Of a stretch of DNA of 64,000 bases, positions 1-9,243 are shown piece after piece. Source of the DNA: an uncultured Naasia sp. (GTDB lineage: Bacteria > Actinomycetota > Actinomycetes > Actinomycetales > Microbacteriaceae); NCBI GenBank assembly GCA_913778905.1, contig CAJYYA010000002.1, forward strand, positions 1 through 64,000. The letters run 5' to 3'. The first letter of the stretch is position 1. Every line of letters begins with the position of its first letter. The notes beneath the pieces were generated by a model. That model was not told the DNA's origin and ran no database searches. It worked only from the letters and a program-made list of their open reading frames with translations. The position numbers were made by a program, and so were the translations under genes.

Positions 1-40
1 ACGGGTGACGAGCCCGGGTTCTGAAACCGCGGCGCTGTCC

Positions 41-380
41 CTTCATTTCGCTGCGCTCAATGGGCGGGGTGATGCCTCCACCCCGGGTCGTTTCGCGGCG
101 CTTCGCGCACCTCAACGACCAACACGCCCCCGCCCGTTGAGCGAAGCGAAACGAAGGGGCAACCCGGCGACCAGCCAGGGGTCGACGCCCCCCCCCCTTC
201 ATTTCGCTGCACTCAATGGGCGGGGTGACGCCTCCACCCGGGTCGTTTCGCGGCGCTACGCGCACCTCAACGACCAACACGCCCCCGCCCGTTGAGCGAA
301 GCGAAACGCAGGGGCACCCCGGGCGACCAGCCAGGGGTCGACGACCTCCCCTTCATTTCGCTGCGCTCAATGGGCGGGGG
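41..380. repeat. Tandem palindromic repeat, family A
   Basis: Two near-identical copies about 155 bp long begin at 41 and 197, and the left arm of a third begins at 351. Each copy opens with an arm of the type cttcatttcgctgcgctcaa and closes with the inverted arm cgttgagcgaagcgaaacg, so each can fold into a long hairpin. The same arms recur at 36388-36490. Short open frames in this stretch are products of the repeat and I see no gene in 1-444. The role is unknown; intergenic palindromes of this kind are scattered through many actinobacterial chromosomes. Confidence 0.8.
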
Positions 381-444
381 ACGCTGCCGGACCGAGACGC
401 GCGCCGACGGTGGGGCGGGTGGGTGCAGGGTCGGGCGGCGCAGG

Positions 445-999
445 TCAGCGGAGGAGGGGGATGGCGAACCTGTTCGCGAAGACCGTGCCGCGGGAGGCCT
501 TGACCGTACCCATGATGGTGAGCACCAGGTGCAGGATCTGCAGCGGGAAGGCCCAGATCGCGAACAGGGTGAAAGCGATCGCAGACGGGGCTCCGGTCAC
601 GCGCCCGTCCGCGTCTACCGACGTCGACAACACCAGCACCGCGGCGCCGACGAGCACGACCGTGGCGACCAGGTAGGTGAAACCCCAGTTGGCTGCATTG
701 CGACCGTTAAGGCGCGCCGTATCGCCCTTCGCTCGCTGAGCGTTGCCGACCAGCATCATCACGAGCCCGGTGACGACCGAGCCGACGAACGGGATCGGGA
801 TGTAGGCGAGGAACCCCATAGCCCACGCGACGGTCCCCGACGGCGGATTGCCCGCAGGGCCTCGCGAGGCGTAGTCGGCCGAGTAGGGGTCCACCCCGGG
901 CCCCTGCTGCGCGGGGGCGTACTCCGGTGGCGCTGAGAAGTCGCTTCCCGATCCCGTGGTCTGCGAGGGCAAGGGGCGATCTTCGGGTCCGTTGGGCAT
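445..999 (-). CDS. DUF4870-like membrane protein
   Basis: A 184-residue protein of unknown function. The first ~65 residues are Pro/Gly/Ser-rich and look disordered and cytoplasmic. They are followed by three or four hydrophobic segments: one around FLAYIPIPFVGSVVTGLVMM, one around YLVATVVLVGAAVLVL and one around FTLFAIWAFPLQILHLVLTI. An NGRNAANWG stretch lies between the first two, as in DUF4870/Tic20-like proteins, where an HxRxAxNF-type motif occupies this place. I chose the ATG at 999 because upstream codons only translate a tandem repeat. It stands alone on the minus strand, divergent from the fatty-acid operon. Confidence 0.65.
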   Translation of the reverse strand: MPNGPEDRPLPSQTTGSGSDFSAPPEYAPAQQGPGVDPYSADYASRGPAGNPPSGTVAWAMGFLAYIPIPFVGSVVTGLVMMLVGNAQRAKGDTARLNGRNAANWGFTYLVATVVLVGAAVLVLSTSVDADGRVTGAPSAIAFTLFAIWAFPLQILHLVLTIMGTVKASRGTVFANRFAIPLLR

Positions 1000-1059
1000 G
1001 CGACCACGGTATGGACGACGATCGGCGAACACCATGGGGACCGCTTCCCTCCCCGCGAC

Positions 1060-1145
1060 GACGCCGTGGCCTCCAGCGGCGACGCCGTACCTTCCCACGA
1101 CGCCGTATCCTCCCACGACGCTGCGACTCCCCACGATGACGCCCT
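1060..1145. repeat. Short degenerate tandem repeat upstream of DUF4870 gene
   Basis: About four imperfect copies of an 18-base unit of the form cacgacgccgtatcctcc lie between the divergent DUF4870 and fabD genes. On the minus strand each copy contains a TACGGC-like hexamer, so the array could hold promoter or operator sites for the DUF4870 gene. This is inference from sequence alone. The rest of 1000-1286 shows no gene. Confidence 0.5.
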
Positions 1146-1286
1146 GACACCACGATCCGCTCGGCGCGGCCGGCGACCTCCAAGCTGACGCGACGCCGAA
1201 CCCGTTGTCGACATCGTCTAAAGAGATCCGCGATTGTTCGTGGAGTCCGTGCCGTGGGCACCGCGCAGGACAGGCAGGATGGACAG

Positions 1287-2225
1287 GTGATTGTCGTCGT
1301 AGCGCCCGGTCAGGGCTCTCAGACCCCCGGTTTCCTCACCCCGTGGCTCGAACTGCCCGGCGCGCGCGAGAAGCTCGCAGAGCTCTCGACCGCCGCGGAT
1401 CTCGACCTGATCGAGCACGGAACAGTGTCGGACGCCGACACCATCCGCGACACGAGCATCGCCCAGCCGCTCATCGTGGCCGCCGGGATTCTCACCCTCA
1501 CCCAGCTGGGCGCGGCCGAGGACGGGTCCCCCGTTCCCCGCCCCGCGGGTATCGCGGGCCACTCCGTCGGAGAGATCACCGCCGCGGTGGGCGCCGGCGT
1601 ACTGAGCGCGACGGACGCGATGACCCTCGTGGCCGAGCGTGGCCGCGCGATGGCTGCCGCAGCGGCCGAAATCGCCACCGGCATGAGCGCCGTCATCGGC
1701 GGCGACGAGACAGCCGTGCTCGAGCGTCTCACCGAGCTGGGGCTCTCCCCCGCCAACTACAACGGAGGCGGCCAGCTCGTGGTCGCGGGAGAGCTGCTCG
1801 GTCTCGAAGCTCTCGCAGCCGACCCCGTCCCCGGCACGCGGGTGATCCCGCTGCAGGTCGCGGGAGCATTCCACACCGACTTCATGTCTCCCGCCGTCGA
1901 GCGCGTGCGCGCCGTGGCCGCATCGATCACGCCGGCCGACCCGCAGCTCACGCTCTGGTCGAACCGCGACGGCGGCACCGTCGACGAGGGTGGTCGTTTC
2001 CTCGACCTGCTCGTCGGCCAGGTCTCCTCACCGGTTCGCTGGGACCTCACGATGGCGAGCTTCGCCGACGCCGGGGTCACGGGCATCATCGAGCTGGCCC
2101 CCGCGGGTGCCCTCGTGGGCCTCGCCAAGCGCGCGCTGCGCGGCGTCCCGAGCGTGGCCATCAAGACCCCCGCCGATCTCCCGGCCGCGCACGCTCTGCT
2201 CGCCGCATCCGCTCCCACGAACTGA
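1287..2225 (+). CDS. fabD: Malonyl-CoA:ACP transacylase FabD
   Basis: Transfers malonyl from CoA to acyl carrier protein, providing the extender unit for type II fatty-acid synthesis in the cytoplasm. The N-terminal PGQGSQTPG motif and the nucleophile elbow GHSVGE (Ser93) are intact, and the 312-residue length is normal. I place the start at GTG 1287 rather than the in-frame ATG at 1254: the family begins directly at the VIVVVAPGQGSQ strand, and a CAGGAT hexamer ends six bases before this GTG, as in several leaderless genes here. First gene of the fabD-fabH-acpP-fabF operon; the fabH ATG follows 12 bases later. Confidence 0.95.
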   Translation: MIVVVAPGQGSQTPGFLTPWLELPGAREKLAELSTAADLDLIEHGTVSDADTIRDTSIAQPLIVAAGILTLTQLGAAEDGSPVPRPAGIAGHSVGEITAAVGAGVLSATDAMTLVAERGRAMAAAAAEIATGMSAVIGGDETAVLERLTELGLSPANYNGGGQLVVAGELLGLEALAADPVPGTRVIPLQVAGAFHTDFMSPAVERVRAVAASITPADPQLTLWSNRDGGTVDEGGRFLDLLVGQVSSPVRWDLTMASFADAGVTGIIELAPAGALVGLAKRALRGVPSVAIKTPADLPAAHALLAASAPTN

Positions 2226-2236
2226 CGAAAGCCGCC

Positions 2237-3235
2237 ATGACTTCTCTCACGCAGAACACCGGCCCCCAGTACACGCGCATCATCGCGCTGGGCGCGGCGC
2301 GCGGTGACCGGATCGTTCCCAACGACGACCTCATCGGCCCGATCGACTCGTCCGACGAGTGGATCCGCCAGCGCACCGGCATCATCACCCGCACCCGCGC
2401 ATCCGCCGACATCAGTGCTCTGGACCTCGCGACGGACGCGGCCCGCGAGGCCATCGAGAAGGCCGGCATCCCCGCCGATCAGGTCGACCTCGTGCTCGTC
2501 GCCACTATCAGCAACGTCCAGCAGACCCCGTCGATCGCCGCGATCGTCGCCGACCGTGTCGGCGCCAACCCCGCAGCCGCCTACGACCTCAACGCCGCCT
2601 GCGCCGGCTACACCTACGCCGTCGCGCAGGCCGACGCCCTCATCCGTGCCGGGGCGGCGCGCTACGCGATCGTCATCGGCGCCGAGAAGCTCTCCGACGT
2701 CGTCGACCCGGCGGACCGCAGCATCTCGTTCCTCCTGGGCGACGGCGCCGGGGCCGCACTCATCGGCCCGAGCGACGAGCCGGGCATCTCCGCGACGGTG
2801 TGGGGATCCGACGGATCGAAGGGCGACGCCGTCGGCATGAACGCCACGCTCGTCCAGTTCCGCGACGGAACCGCCGCGTGGCCCACGCTCCGCCAGGAGG
2901 GACCCACGGTCTTCCGCTGGGCCGTGTGGGAGATGGCCAAGGTCGCCCAGCAGGCTCTCGACAGGGCCGGAGTGACGGTCGACGACCTCGCCGCCTTCAT
3001 CCCCCACCAGGCGAACATCCGCATCATCGACGAGTTCGCGAAGCAGTTGAAGCTTCCCGAGACCGTCGCGATCGCCCGCGACATCGAGACGACCGGCAAC
3101 ACGTCGGCCGCATCGATCCCCCTCGCGACCCACCGCCTGCTCAGCGAGCGTCCGGAGCTCTCCGGCGGTCTCGCGCTGCAGATCGGGTTCGGCGCGGGCC
3201 TCGTCTACGGCGCACAGGTCGTCGTCCTCCCCTGA
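2237..3235 (+). CDS. fabH: Beta-ketoacyl-ACP synthase III FabH
   Basis: Condenses a primer acyl-CoA with malonyl-ACP to start fatty-acid chains. In actinobacteria such as these the primers are often branched acyl-CoAs (family knowledge). The Cys-His-Asn triad is complete: Cys122 in NAACAGYTYA, His257 in FIPHQANIR and Asn288 in TTGNTSA. Length is 332 residues, usual for the family. It lies between fabD and acpP, on the same strand, and shares their transcript. There is no sign of decay or transfer. Confidence 0.95.
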   Translation: MTSLTQNTGPQYTRIIALGAARGDRIVPNDDLIGPIDSSDEWIRQRTGIITRTRASADISALDLATDAAREAIEKAGIPADQVDLVLVATISNVQQTPSIAAIVADRVGANPAAAYDLNAACAGYTYAVAQADALIRAGAARYAIVIGAEKLSDVVDPADRSISFLLGDGAGAALIGPSDEPGISATVWGSDGSKGDAVGMNATLVQFRDGTAAWPTLRQEGPTVFRWAVWEMAKVAQQALDRAGVTVDDLAAFIPHQANIRIIDEFAKQLKLPETVAIARDIETTGNTSAASIPLATHRLLSERPELSGGLALQIGFGAGLVYGAQVVVLP

Positions 3236-3356
3236 TCCTCGAGCGGGCCGGATCCGTTCGCGCCCGCAATCCGAGGCGCCGGGCGGGCTGGCCGTTAGGC
3301 TCTCTTCCGCCCGTCTACCCGGTACCACCCGCTAGACCCACAACAAGGAGATACAC

Positions 3357-3605
3357 ATGGCTCACTCGACCGAAGAAGTTCTCGCCGGCCTGGCCGAGCT
3401 CGTCAGCGACGAGACCGGAATCGCGACCGACACCGTCGAGATGGACAAGTCCTTCACCGACGACCTCGACATCGACTCCATCTCGATGATGACCATCGTC
3501 GTCAACGCCGAGGAGAAGTTCGACGTCAAGATCCCCGACGAGGAAGTCAAGAACCTCAAGACCGTCGGCGACGCCGTCAACTACATCGTCAAGGCGCAGG
3601 GCTGA
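3357..3605 (+). CDS. acpP: Acyl carrier protein AcpP
   Basis: An 82-residue acidic carrier that tethers growing acyl chains on a 4'-phosphopantetheine arm attached to Ser41. The attachment motif reads DIDSIS, with Ile where most ACPs have Leu. Helix II is Met-rich (SISMMTIV). A strong Shine-Dalgarno, AAGGAG, lies ten bases before the ATG, in keeping with the high ACP levels cells need. It sits between fabH and fabF. The 121 bases between fabH and this gene hold only the ribosome site and no visible terminator. Confidence 0.95.
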   Translation: MAHSTEEVLAGLAELVSDETGIATDTVEMDKSFTDDLDIDSISMMTIVVNAEEKFDVKIPDEEVKNLKTVGDAVNYIVKAQG

Positions 3606-3658
3606 CCCTCACCTTCGACTCCCCCCCTTCCTCTGACTCGCAAGGAGCCCTCGAGAAG

Positions 3659-4894
3659 ATGACCAAGAGAATCGTCGTCACCGGAATCGGCGCGACCACA
3701 CCACTCGGCGGCACCGCCCGCGAGTCGTGGGACGCCCTGCTCCGCGGCGAGTCGGGCGCATCCCCCCTCGAGCAGGAATGGGTGGCGAAGTACGAGCTGC
3801 CGGTGACCTTCGCCGCACAGGCGAAGGTCCCGGCAGGCGACGTGCTGCCGCGAGTCGAGGCGAAGCGTCTCGACCCGGGCAGCCAGTTCGCACTCATCGC
3901 CGCGCGCGAGGCGTGGGCGGACGCCGGCCTGGAAGAGGTCGTCCCGGAGCGTTTCGGGATCGACTGGGCCACCGGCATCGGCGGAGTCTGGACATTGCTC
4001 GACGCATGGGACACCCTGCGCGAGCGCGGTCCGCGCCGCGTGCTGCCCATGACCGTGCCGATGCTCATGCCGAATGCTCCCGCAGCGGCCATCGAGATGG
4101 CGCTCGGCGCCCGCGGCGGTGCGCGCACCGTCGTCTCGGCGTGCGCCTCGAGCACCGAGTCGATCGCGAACGGCTACGCCCACCTCCAGGCGGGTCTCGC
4201 CGACGTGATCGTCGCCGGCGGTGCCGAAGCGGCCATCCACCCGCTTCCGCTCGCGTCCTTCGCGTCGATGCAGGCGCTGTCGAAGCGCAACGACGACCCG
4301 GCCCACGCTTCGCGCCCCTACGACGCCACCCGCGACGGGTTCGTCCTGGGTGAGGGCGCCGGGGCCGTGGTCCTCGAGACCGAAGAACACGCCAAGGCAC
4401 GCGGGGCGCGCATCTACGCCGAGGTCGTCGGCGGAGCAGTCACAAGCGACGCCTTCCACATCACCGCCCCGGACCCCGAAGGTTCGGCGGCCGCTCGTGC
4501 CATGATCGCCGCGGTCGAGGGAGCCGGGTACGCGCGTCGCGATGTCGCGCACATCAACGCCCACGCGACCAGCACGCCCGTCGGCGACATCGCCGAATAC
4601 AACGCGCTGCGCCGCGTCTTCGGCGACCAGCTCGACTCGATCGCCGTCACGGCCACCAAGTCGTCCACGGGACACCTCTTGGGTGGCGCCGGCGCGATCG
4701 AGGCGATCTTCACGATCCTCGCGCTCCATGAGCGCCTCATGCCGCCGACGATCAACCTCTCCGAGCAGGATCCGGAGATCGCGCTCGATGTGGTCACCTC
4801 GCCGCGTCCGCTCGGCGACGGACCGAAGCTCGCGATCAGCAACTCCTTCGGTTTCGGCGGTCACAACGCCGTCGCGGCATTCGCGACCTACTGA
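3659..4894 (+). CDS. fabF: Beta-ketoacyl-ACP synthase II FabF
   Basis: Elongating condensing enzyme of type II fatty-acid synthesis. The Cys-His-His triad is visible at Cys162 (VVSACASSTE), His302 (INAHATSTPVGD) and His339 (KSSTGHLLGG), with the conserved Lys334 before the last. The C-terminal loop NSFGFGGHNA is standard. Length is 411 residues, as expected. An AAGGAG ribosome site lies 11 bases before the ATG. It is the last gene of the fab operon and is followed 23 bases later by a strong terminator hairpin. Confidence 0.95.
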   Translation: MTKRIVVTGIGATTPLGGTARESWDALLRGESGASPLEQEWVAKYELPVTFAAQAKVPAGDVLPRVEAKRLDPGSQFALIAAREAWADAGLEEVVPERFGIDWATGIGGVWTLLDAWDTLRERGPRRVLPMTVPMLMPNAPAAAIEMALGARGGARTVVSACASSTESIANGYAHLQAGLADVIVAGGAEAAIHPLPLASFASMQALSKRNDDPAHASRPYDATRDGFVLGEGAGAVVLETEEHAKARGARIYAEVVGGAVTSDAFHITAPDPEGSAAARAMIAAVEGAGYARRDVAHINAHATSTPVGDIAEYNALRRVFGDQLDSIAVTATKSSTGHLLGGAGAIEAIFTILALHERLMPPTINLSEQDPEIALDVVTSPRPLGDGPKLAISNSFGFGGHNAVAAFATY

Positions 4895-4916
4895 ACCAGG
4901 AGCCCTGACAACAGGG

Positions 4917-4953
4917 AAGAGCCCCGGCCGGTACCCATCCGGCCGGGGCTCTT
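4917..4953 (+). terminator. Intrinsic terminator of the fab operon
   Basis: Two perfect 15-base arms (aagagccccggccgg and its inverse) flank a seven-base loop, directly after fabF. The T-tract is weak, as is common in high-GC actinobacteria. Confidence 0.9.
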
Positions 4954-5105
4954 CGTGTCGCCCCGCTGAGTTCGAGGACTGCCACCCAAGCAATCCGAAC
5001 GGGGGGAGATGCGCGGAAGCGACTTTCTACAAGCTAGTGGACTACCCCCGAACGGGTCACATTCTCGGGGTGTGTCGCCAGAGGGTTGTCATGTGGTTCG
5101 CGGAA

Positions 5106-5609
5106 TCAGCCGGCGCGGTGCATCCACACGACCGGGCTGTTCTCCCCCGCGTAGCGGAACGGCTCGAGCTCGTCGTCCCACGCCTGGCCGAGAGCGAGCC
5201 GGAGTTCGCGGTGCAATTCGAGCGCATTCACGCCCGCGACGTCCATGGCGTAACGGAGGCGGTCTTCGGGGATGACGACGTTGCCGGAGGTGTCGGTCTG
5301 GGCGTAGAAGATGCCGAGATCGGGGGTGTGCATCCAACGGGCGCCGTCGGTGCCGTAACCGGCGTCCTCGGTCACCTCGAAACGCAGGTGTTCCCAACCG
5401 CGGAGCGCGGACGCGATGGCGGCACCCGTGCCCTGCGGACCCTCCCAATAGAAGTCGGCTCGTTGCGAGCCCTTCATGACCGGCTGGTCGATCCACTTGA
5501 AGTTGACGGCGCGACCGAGAGCACGACCTGCTGCCCATTCGACATGAGGGCAGAGCGCGCGTGGTGAGGAGTGCACGTACAGCACACCCCGGGCAGTCGG
5601 TGCAGACAT
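5106..5609 (-). CDS. DUF3145 family protein
   Basis: A 167-residue soluble protein of the DUF3145 family, conserved in actinobacteria; function not established. Recognisable stretches are RGVLYVHSSPRALCPHVEWA near the start, then WIDQPVMKGSQR, then YAMDVAGVNALELHRELRLALG, and the end WDDELEPFRYAGENSPVVWMHRAG. The ATG at 5609 was chosen over one six codons upstream because a GGAG ribosome site sits in the right place before it. Downstream, at 5046-5070, an imperfect ccccga/tcgggg hairpin may terminate it. It is a single-gene unit. Confidence 0.85.
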   Translation of the reverse strand: MSAPTARGVLYVHSSPRALCPHVEWAAGRALGRAVNFKWIDQPVMKGSQRADFYWEGPQGTGAAIASALRGWEHLRFEVTEDAGYGTDGARWMHTPDLGIFYAQTDTSGNVVIPEDRLRYAMDVAGVNALELHRELRLALGQAWDDELEPFRYAGENSPVVWMHRAG

Positions 5610-5834
5610 GTTGGATTCTCCGTTCACTTTCTAGGTACGTCTTCCCCAACGTCTAGAAAGGCGGATATCGCTCGACTCCACCGATATGAAGTTAACGCCC
5701 GCATAAAGCGAACAAGGGAATTATGCAGGACGACACGCCGGAATGACAACCGTGTGATCCACCCCCCGATGAGCGAACATCGATGGGCCTGCGCTGAGAC
5801 CCCCGCTCCGCGCAGCGAGGGGAGGCGATCGAGA

Positions 5835-6389
5835 ATGTCGGTGCGCCTCGGCCTGCTCAGCATCCTCACGCTGGGGCCCGCCTACGGCCTGCAGCTCCAC
5901 GGCGAACTCGGTGCACGCGCACCGCATCGCGCGTCGGTCAACGTCGGCCAGATCTACAGCACGCTCGAGCGGCTCCTCAAGCAGGAGCGGATCTCGCGCA
6001 GCATCTCCGGCGACGATGCCTCGCCGCGGTACTCCCTCACACCATCCGGACGCGACGAGGCGACGGCGTGGGTCACCGGGACCTCCCCCGTCGACCTCGA
6101 CTGGACCGAGATGCTCGATCGGGTCCTCGTGTCCAGCACCGTCCCCCTCGGCGAGCCCGACGTCGTCATCGACGCCTACCTGCGGCACTGGACGACGGTC
6201 ATCGCATCCGTCGGGGATCCGGATCTGGCTTCGGCGACCACGCTGGCCGACGCGGCGACGGCCGAGCTCGCGGGTGCCGCTCTGCGGTGGCTCGCACGTG
6301 CTCGCGACACGGCTGCCACCGGGACGCTCGTGCGCTCCCTCACCGTCGAACGGCCGCGACGCGGGCGTCCGGCCGCTTCGGTCGGCTGA
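5835..6389 (+). CDS. PadR-family transcriptional regulator
   Basis: A 184-residue regulator. The N-terminal winged helix-turn-helix begins immediately: LGLLSILTLGPAYGLQLHGEL, recognition helix VNVGQIYSTLERLLKQ, and the wing DDASPRYSLTPSGRDEA. The C-terminal part is helical and probably mediates dimerisation. The ATG at 5835 follows an AGGGGAGG ribosome site; upstream codons in this frame are not protein-like. Targets are unknown. PadR proteins often control neighbouring transport or detoxification genes, but neither neighbour is an obvious target. It is convergent with the peptidase gene, 27 bases away. Confidence 0.9.
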   Translation: MSVRLGLLSILTLGPAYGLQLHGELGARAPHRASVNVGQIYSTLERLLKQERISRSISGDDASPRYSLTPSGRDEATAWVTGTSPVDLDWTEMLDRVLVSSTVPLGEPDVVIDAYLRHWTTVIASVGDPDLASATTLADAATAELAGAALRWLARARDTAATGTLVRSLTVERPRRGRPAASVG

Positions 6390-6416
6390 GGCGCCTGCGC
6401 GAGGCGACTGTCGCGG

Positions 6417-9197
6417 TCAATAGTGCAGCGGCTCGCCATCCTTCGACAGCGCGATCTTCTCTCCCGCCGTGATCGGGATGCTCAAACGGTTCTGCCGAGG
6501 TGGGATCGGGCAGTTGAAGTGGTAGCTGAACGCGCACGGGGGCAGCACGGCGCGGTTGAAGTCGACGACGACAGAGCCGTCGGCCTCGGGGACCAGGTAG
6601 AGGAACCGGCCGACGCTGTAGGTCGTGTCGCCGTTGGTGGCATCCGAGAAGACGACCTGCAGCTTCTCCCCCTCCGGGAAGGCGAGGAACTCGACCTGGG
6701 TGCCGTGCACATCGACGCGCACGGTGCCCGCGGCGAGGTGGGTACGGGGCCCCGACGCAACGTGTTCGACCTCGGTGCTCGAGCCTTCCTCCGCCGGCAC
6801 GAAGGTTCCGCTGAGGACCCAGGCGGGATCGACGTCGAAGGTGTCGATCCGTCCGAACTCGCGGATGGCGTCGCTCTCGGCGTCGAACACGCGGAGGGCC
6901 GAAGATCCCCCGTCGACCGGGATGATCTGCCCGACCGTATGAGCATCGAAGCGGATCGAACCGGGGTTGGCCGCATCGGCACCGGCGACGACGACGGTGC
7001 CCTCGACGACGTCACCGTCGACGCGGATGCAGTCCTCGGCTGTTGCTGTGAGTACCAGCCCCGTCCCCTCCCCGGGCAGCGGAGCCCAGGTTCCCTTCAC
7101 ACCCCAGATCGGCTGGGCGCTGTCGACGACCTGGGTGTTGACGAGCGCGAGCGGGCCGGTGGGCGCCACCGCTGCACGGTTGCGTCGCGCACGCTCCCCC
7201 TCGTAGTCGACGGTCGTGGACGCAGCGGAAACCGTCCGAGCCGCATGCGACGACGGCTCGCTCGGCTCCTCGGCACGCCACAGTTCGAGGCGCGGGACAT
7301 CGGTGGCGAAACCGAAGATCTGGCCGTAGAACGACAGCGCCGCCTCACGCACCCGCTGCTTGGTCTCGCTGCGACGGAAGCCGTGGCCCTCGCCCTCGAA
7401 CGTCAGGTAGGCGTGCGGGACCCCCGCCGCGACGAGAGCGTCTCGGAACGCCTCGGACTGCGACGGCGGTACCACCGGATCCTCCAACCCTTGGAGGAGC
7501 AGTACCGGCCTGTCGAGCTCCGCCGCCCGGGTGAGGGGCGAGCGCTCCCGCCACACGTCGGGATCCTCGTCGAAGGGACCGACGAGGGAGTCGTTGTAGC
7601 TGGACTCGAAGTCGTGGGTCACGGCTTGGAGGGCCTCGAGATCGGCGACACCGTAACGGGAGACGCCGCAGGAGAAGACGTCTCCGAGGACGAGTGCGCC
7701 GAGCACGGTCCACCCACCGGCGGAGCCGCCCTCGATCGCGAGCCGGTGGGGGTCGGCGAGCCCTGCGTCGACCAGTCCCCTCACGGCGGCCTCGACGTCC
7801 TCGACGTCCACGACGCCCCATCGACCGCGGAGCCGCTCGCGGTAGGCCCGACCGTACCCGGTGGACCCGCCGTAGTTGACGTCGATGACACCGATACCCC
7901 GGCTCGTGTAGAACGCCACTGCGAGATCGACCGACGCCTGCGTATGCGCCGTCGGCCCCCCGTGCACGAGAGCCACGACAGGAGGCAGCTCGCCGGAGGG
8001 AGCGTGGAAGTCCGGGTTCGTCGGCGGCGAGAAGATGGCGTGCACCTCGCGCCCGAGGCTCGGGAAGGTCATCTGCTCCGATCGGGGCAGCCACGTGGCG
8101 TCCGGCACACCGTCGAGATCCTCGCGGATCCGCGAGATCGTGCCGCTCGCGAGATCGACGAGGCAGAGCGCACCGGGGAGCACCGAGGAACCGGCGTGAA
8201 CGAGGATCTCGTCGCCGCGACGATCGAGCAGTTCGATCCAGGTGAAGGGTGTCTCGACCACTCGACGCGAACCGTTCGGCGACAACAGCTCGAGACGATC
8301 CTCGCCGAAGGTCGTGCGGAGCACCGAGTCGCCTCCGGGGCGGTCGGCGGGAAGGTGGACCCGCAGTCCGAGGTTCCACAGCGCTCCCCCGGTGTCGCGC
8401 TCGACCGGTTCCCGTTCGGATACCCGCCCGTGGAGGTCGACGACGACGGGGTTCCAGAAGCCGGACCGGTCGGTGACGGCCATGAGGCTGTCGACGTCGA
8501 TCCATTCGGGCTGAAGCACCGACTCGGTTCGACCCCCGAGGAGCATCGTCCTTCGGCCGATGTGCTCTCCGAGCAGCTCATCGACCTCGAGGCGCGTGCC
8601 ATCCCAGGCCATCTGCGGGTGGTCCCAGGCGATGCGTGCCAGCCGGGAACCGTCGGGCGACAGCCTCGGGTAGGCAGAGAAATCGGAGCCGCCGGCGAGA
8701 ACCGCGATGTCCGCAGGGTCGAGAGCCCCCGAACCATCGAGGGGGATCTCGACGACCTCGCGCCGAATCGCGGGCGATAGAGTCTCACGGACTGCGAGCA
8801 GCCGCCCCTGCTGCACGCTCAGATCACCGTGGGCCACTCCTTCTGCGGCCGATGTCAGCGCGACCCGCTCCCCTGTGGGGAGAGTGAGCCAGACCTGCTG
8901 GGTCTTGCCGTCGACGTGGACGAGCTCACCTGCGTCGGTGACCGTCCACGCACCGCCGCCGTACTCGTGAACGCGGCTCCGTACGCTGTCGGGTGCTGCG
9001 AGCAGCTCGCGCACCGGACCACCCGATGCGAGACGCGCGAAGATCCCGGTGCGCCCGCCCTCGGTGGGACGACGCTCGGACCACCAGATCTCCTCGCCGA
9101 CGAAACGCGCGTCGTCGACGGGGTGAGCACCCTCCGCCACGGAGGCGGCCGAGATGGGCGACGCCCAGGATCCGTAGGGTGCTTCGCGCGAGGTCAT
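6417..9197 (-). CDS. S9 prolyl oligopeptidase-like hydrolase fused to DUF1684
   Basis: A 926-residue fusion. Residues ~1-380 form a beta-propeller-like region. Residues ~385-631 are an alpha/beta hydrolase with the S9 triad Ser492 (EGGSAGGW), Asp573 (GLEDPVV) and His605 (EGEGHGF), preceded by VHGGPTAHTQ. Residues ~660-926 match a complete DUF1684 domain, including LPPCAFSYHFNCPIPPRQNR near the end. DUF1684 is usually a separate protein, so the join is unusual. The linker (EEPSEPSSHAARTVSAAST) is low-complexity, which favours a true fusion over a sequencing error. No signal peptide is seen, so the protein is likely cytoplasmic. TAGCCT ends six bases before the ATG. Confidence 0.9.
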   Translation of the reverse strand: MTSREAPYGSWASPISAASVAEGAHPVDDARFVGEEIWWSERRPTEGGRTGIFARLASGGPVRELLAAPDSVRSRVHEYGGGAWTVTDAGELVHVDGKTQQVWLTLPTGERVALTSAAEGVAHGDLSVQQGRLLAVRETLSPAIRREVVEIPLDGSGALDPADIAVLAGGSDFSAYPRLSPDGSRLARIAWDHPQMAWDGTRLEVDELLGEHIGRRTMLLGGRTESVLQPEWIDVDSLMAVTDRSGFWNPVVVDLHGRVSEREPVERDTGGALWNLGLRVHLPADRPGGDSVLRTTFGEDRLELLSPNGSRRVVETPFTWIELLDRRGDEILVHAGSSVLPGALCLVDLASGTISRIREDLDGVPDATWLPRSEQMTFPSLGREVHAIFSPPTNPDFHAPSGELPPVVALVHGGPTAHTQASVDLAVAFYTSRGIGVIDVNYGGSTGYGRAYRERLRGRWGVVDVEDVEAAVRGLVDAGLADPHRLAIEGGSAGGWTVLGALVLGDVFSCGVSRYGVADLEALQAVTHDFESSYNDSLVGPFDEDPDVWRERSPLTRAAELDRPVLLLQGLEDPVVPPSQSEAFRDALVAAGVPHAYLTFEGEGHGFRRSETKQRVREAALSFYGQIFGFATDVPRLELWRAEEPSEPSSHAARTVSAASTTVDYEGERARRNRAAVAPTGPLALVNTQVVDSAQPIWGVKGTWAPLPGEGTGLVLTATAEDCIRVDGDVVEGTVVVAGADAANPGSIRFDAHTVGQIIPVDGGSSALRVFDAESDAIREFGRIDTFDVDPAWVLSGTFVPAEEGSSTEVEHVASGPRTHLAAGTVRVDVHGTQVEFLAFPEGEKLQVVFSDATNGDTTYSVGRFLYLVPEADGSVVVDFNRAVLPPCAFSYHFNCPIPPRQNRLSIPITAGEKIALSKDGEPLHY

Positions 9198-9243
9198 GCG
9201 CCGAGGCTATCCGCCGCATCGGACACGCAAGCCGAGAACGGCG

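Noticed and set aside
5-936. Several open frames across the first kilobase on the plus strand
   Set aside because: They translate the tandem palindromic repeat or the antisense of the DUF4870 gene and have no protein-like composition.
1205-2236. In-frame extension of fabH back to 1205
   Set aside because: It lies out of frame over fabD; FabH homology begins exactly at the ATG at 2237.
6423-8780. A 785-codon plus-strand open frame
   Set aside because: Antisense shadow of the S9-DUF1684 gene; Arg/Gly/Asp/Val-rich with no motif.
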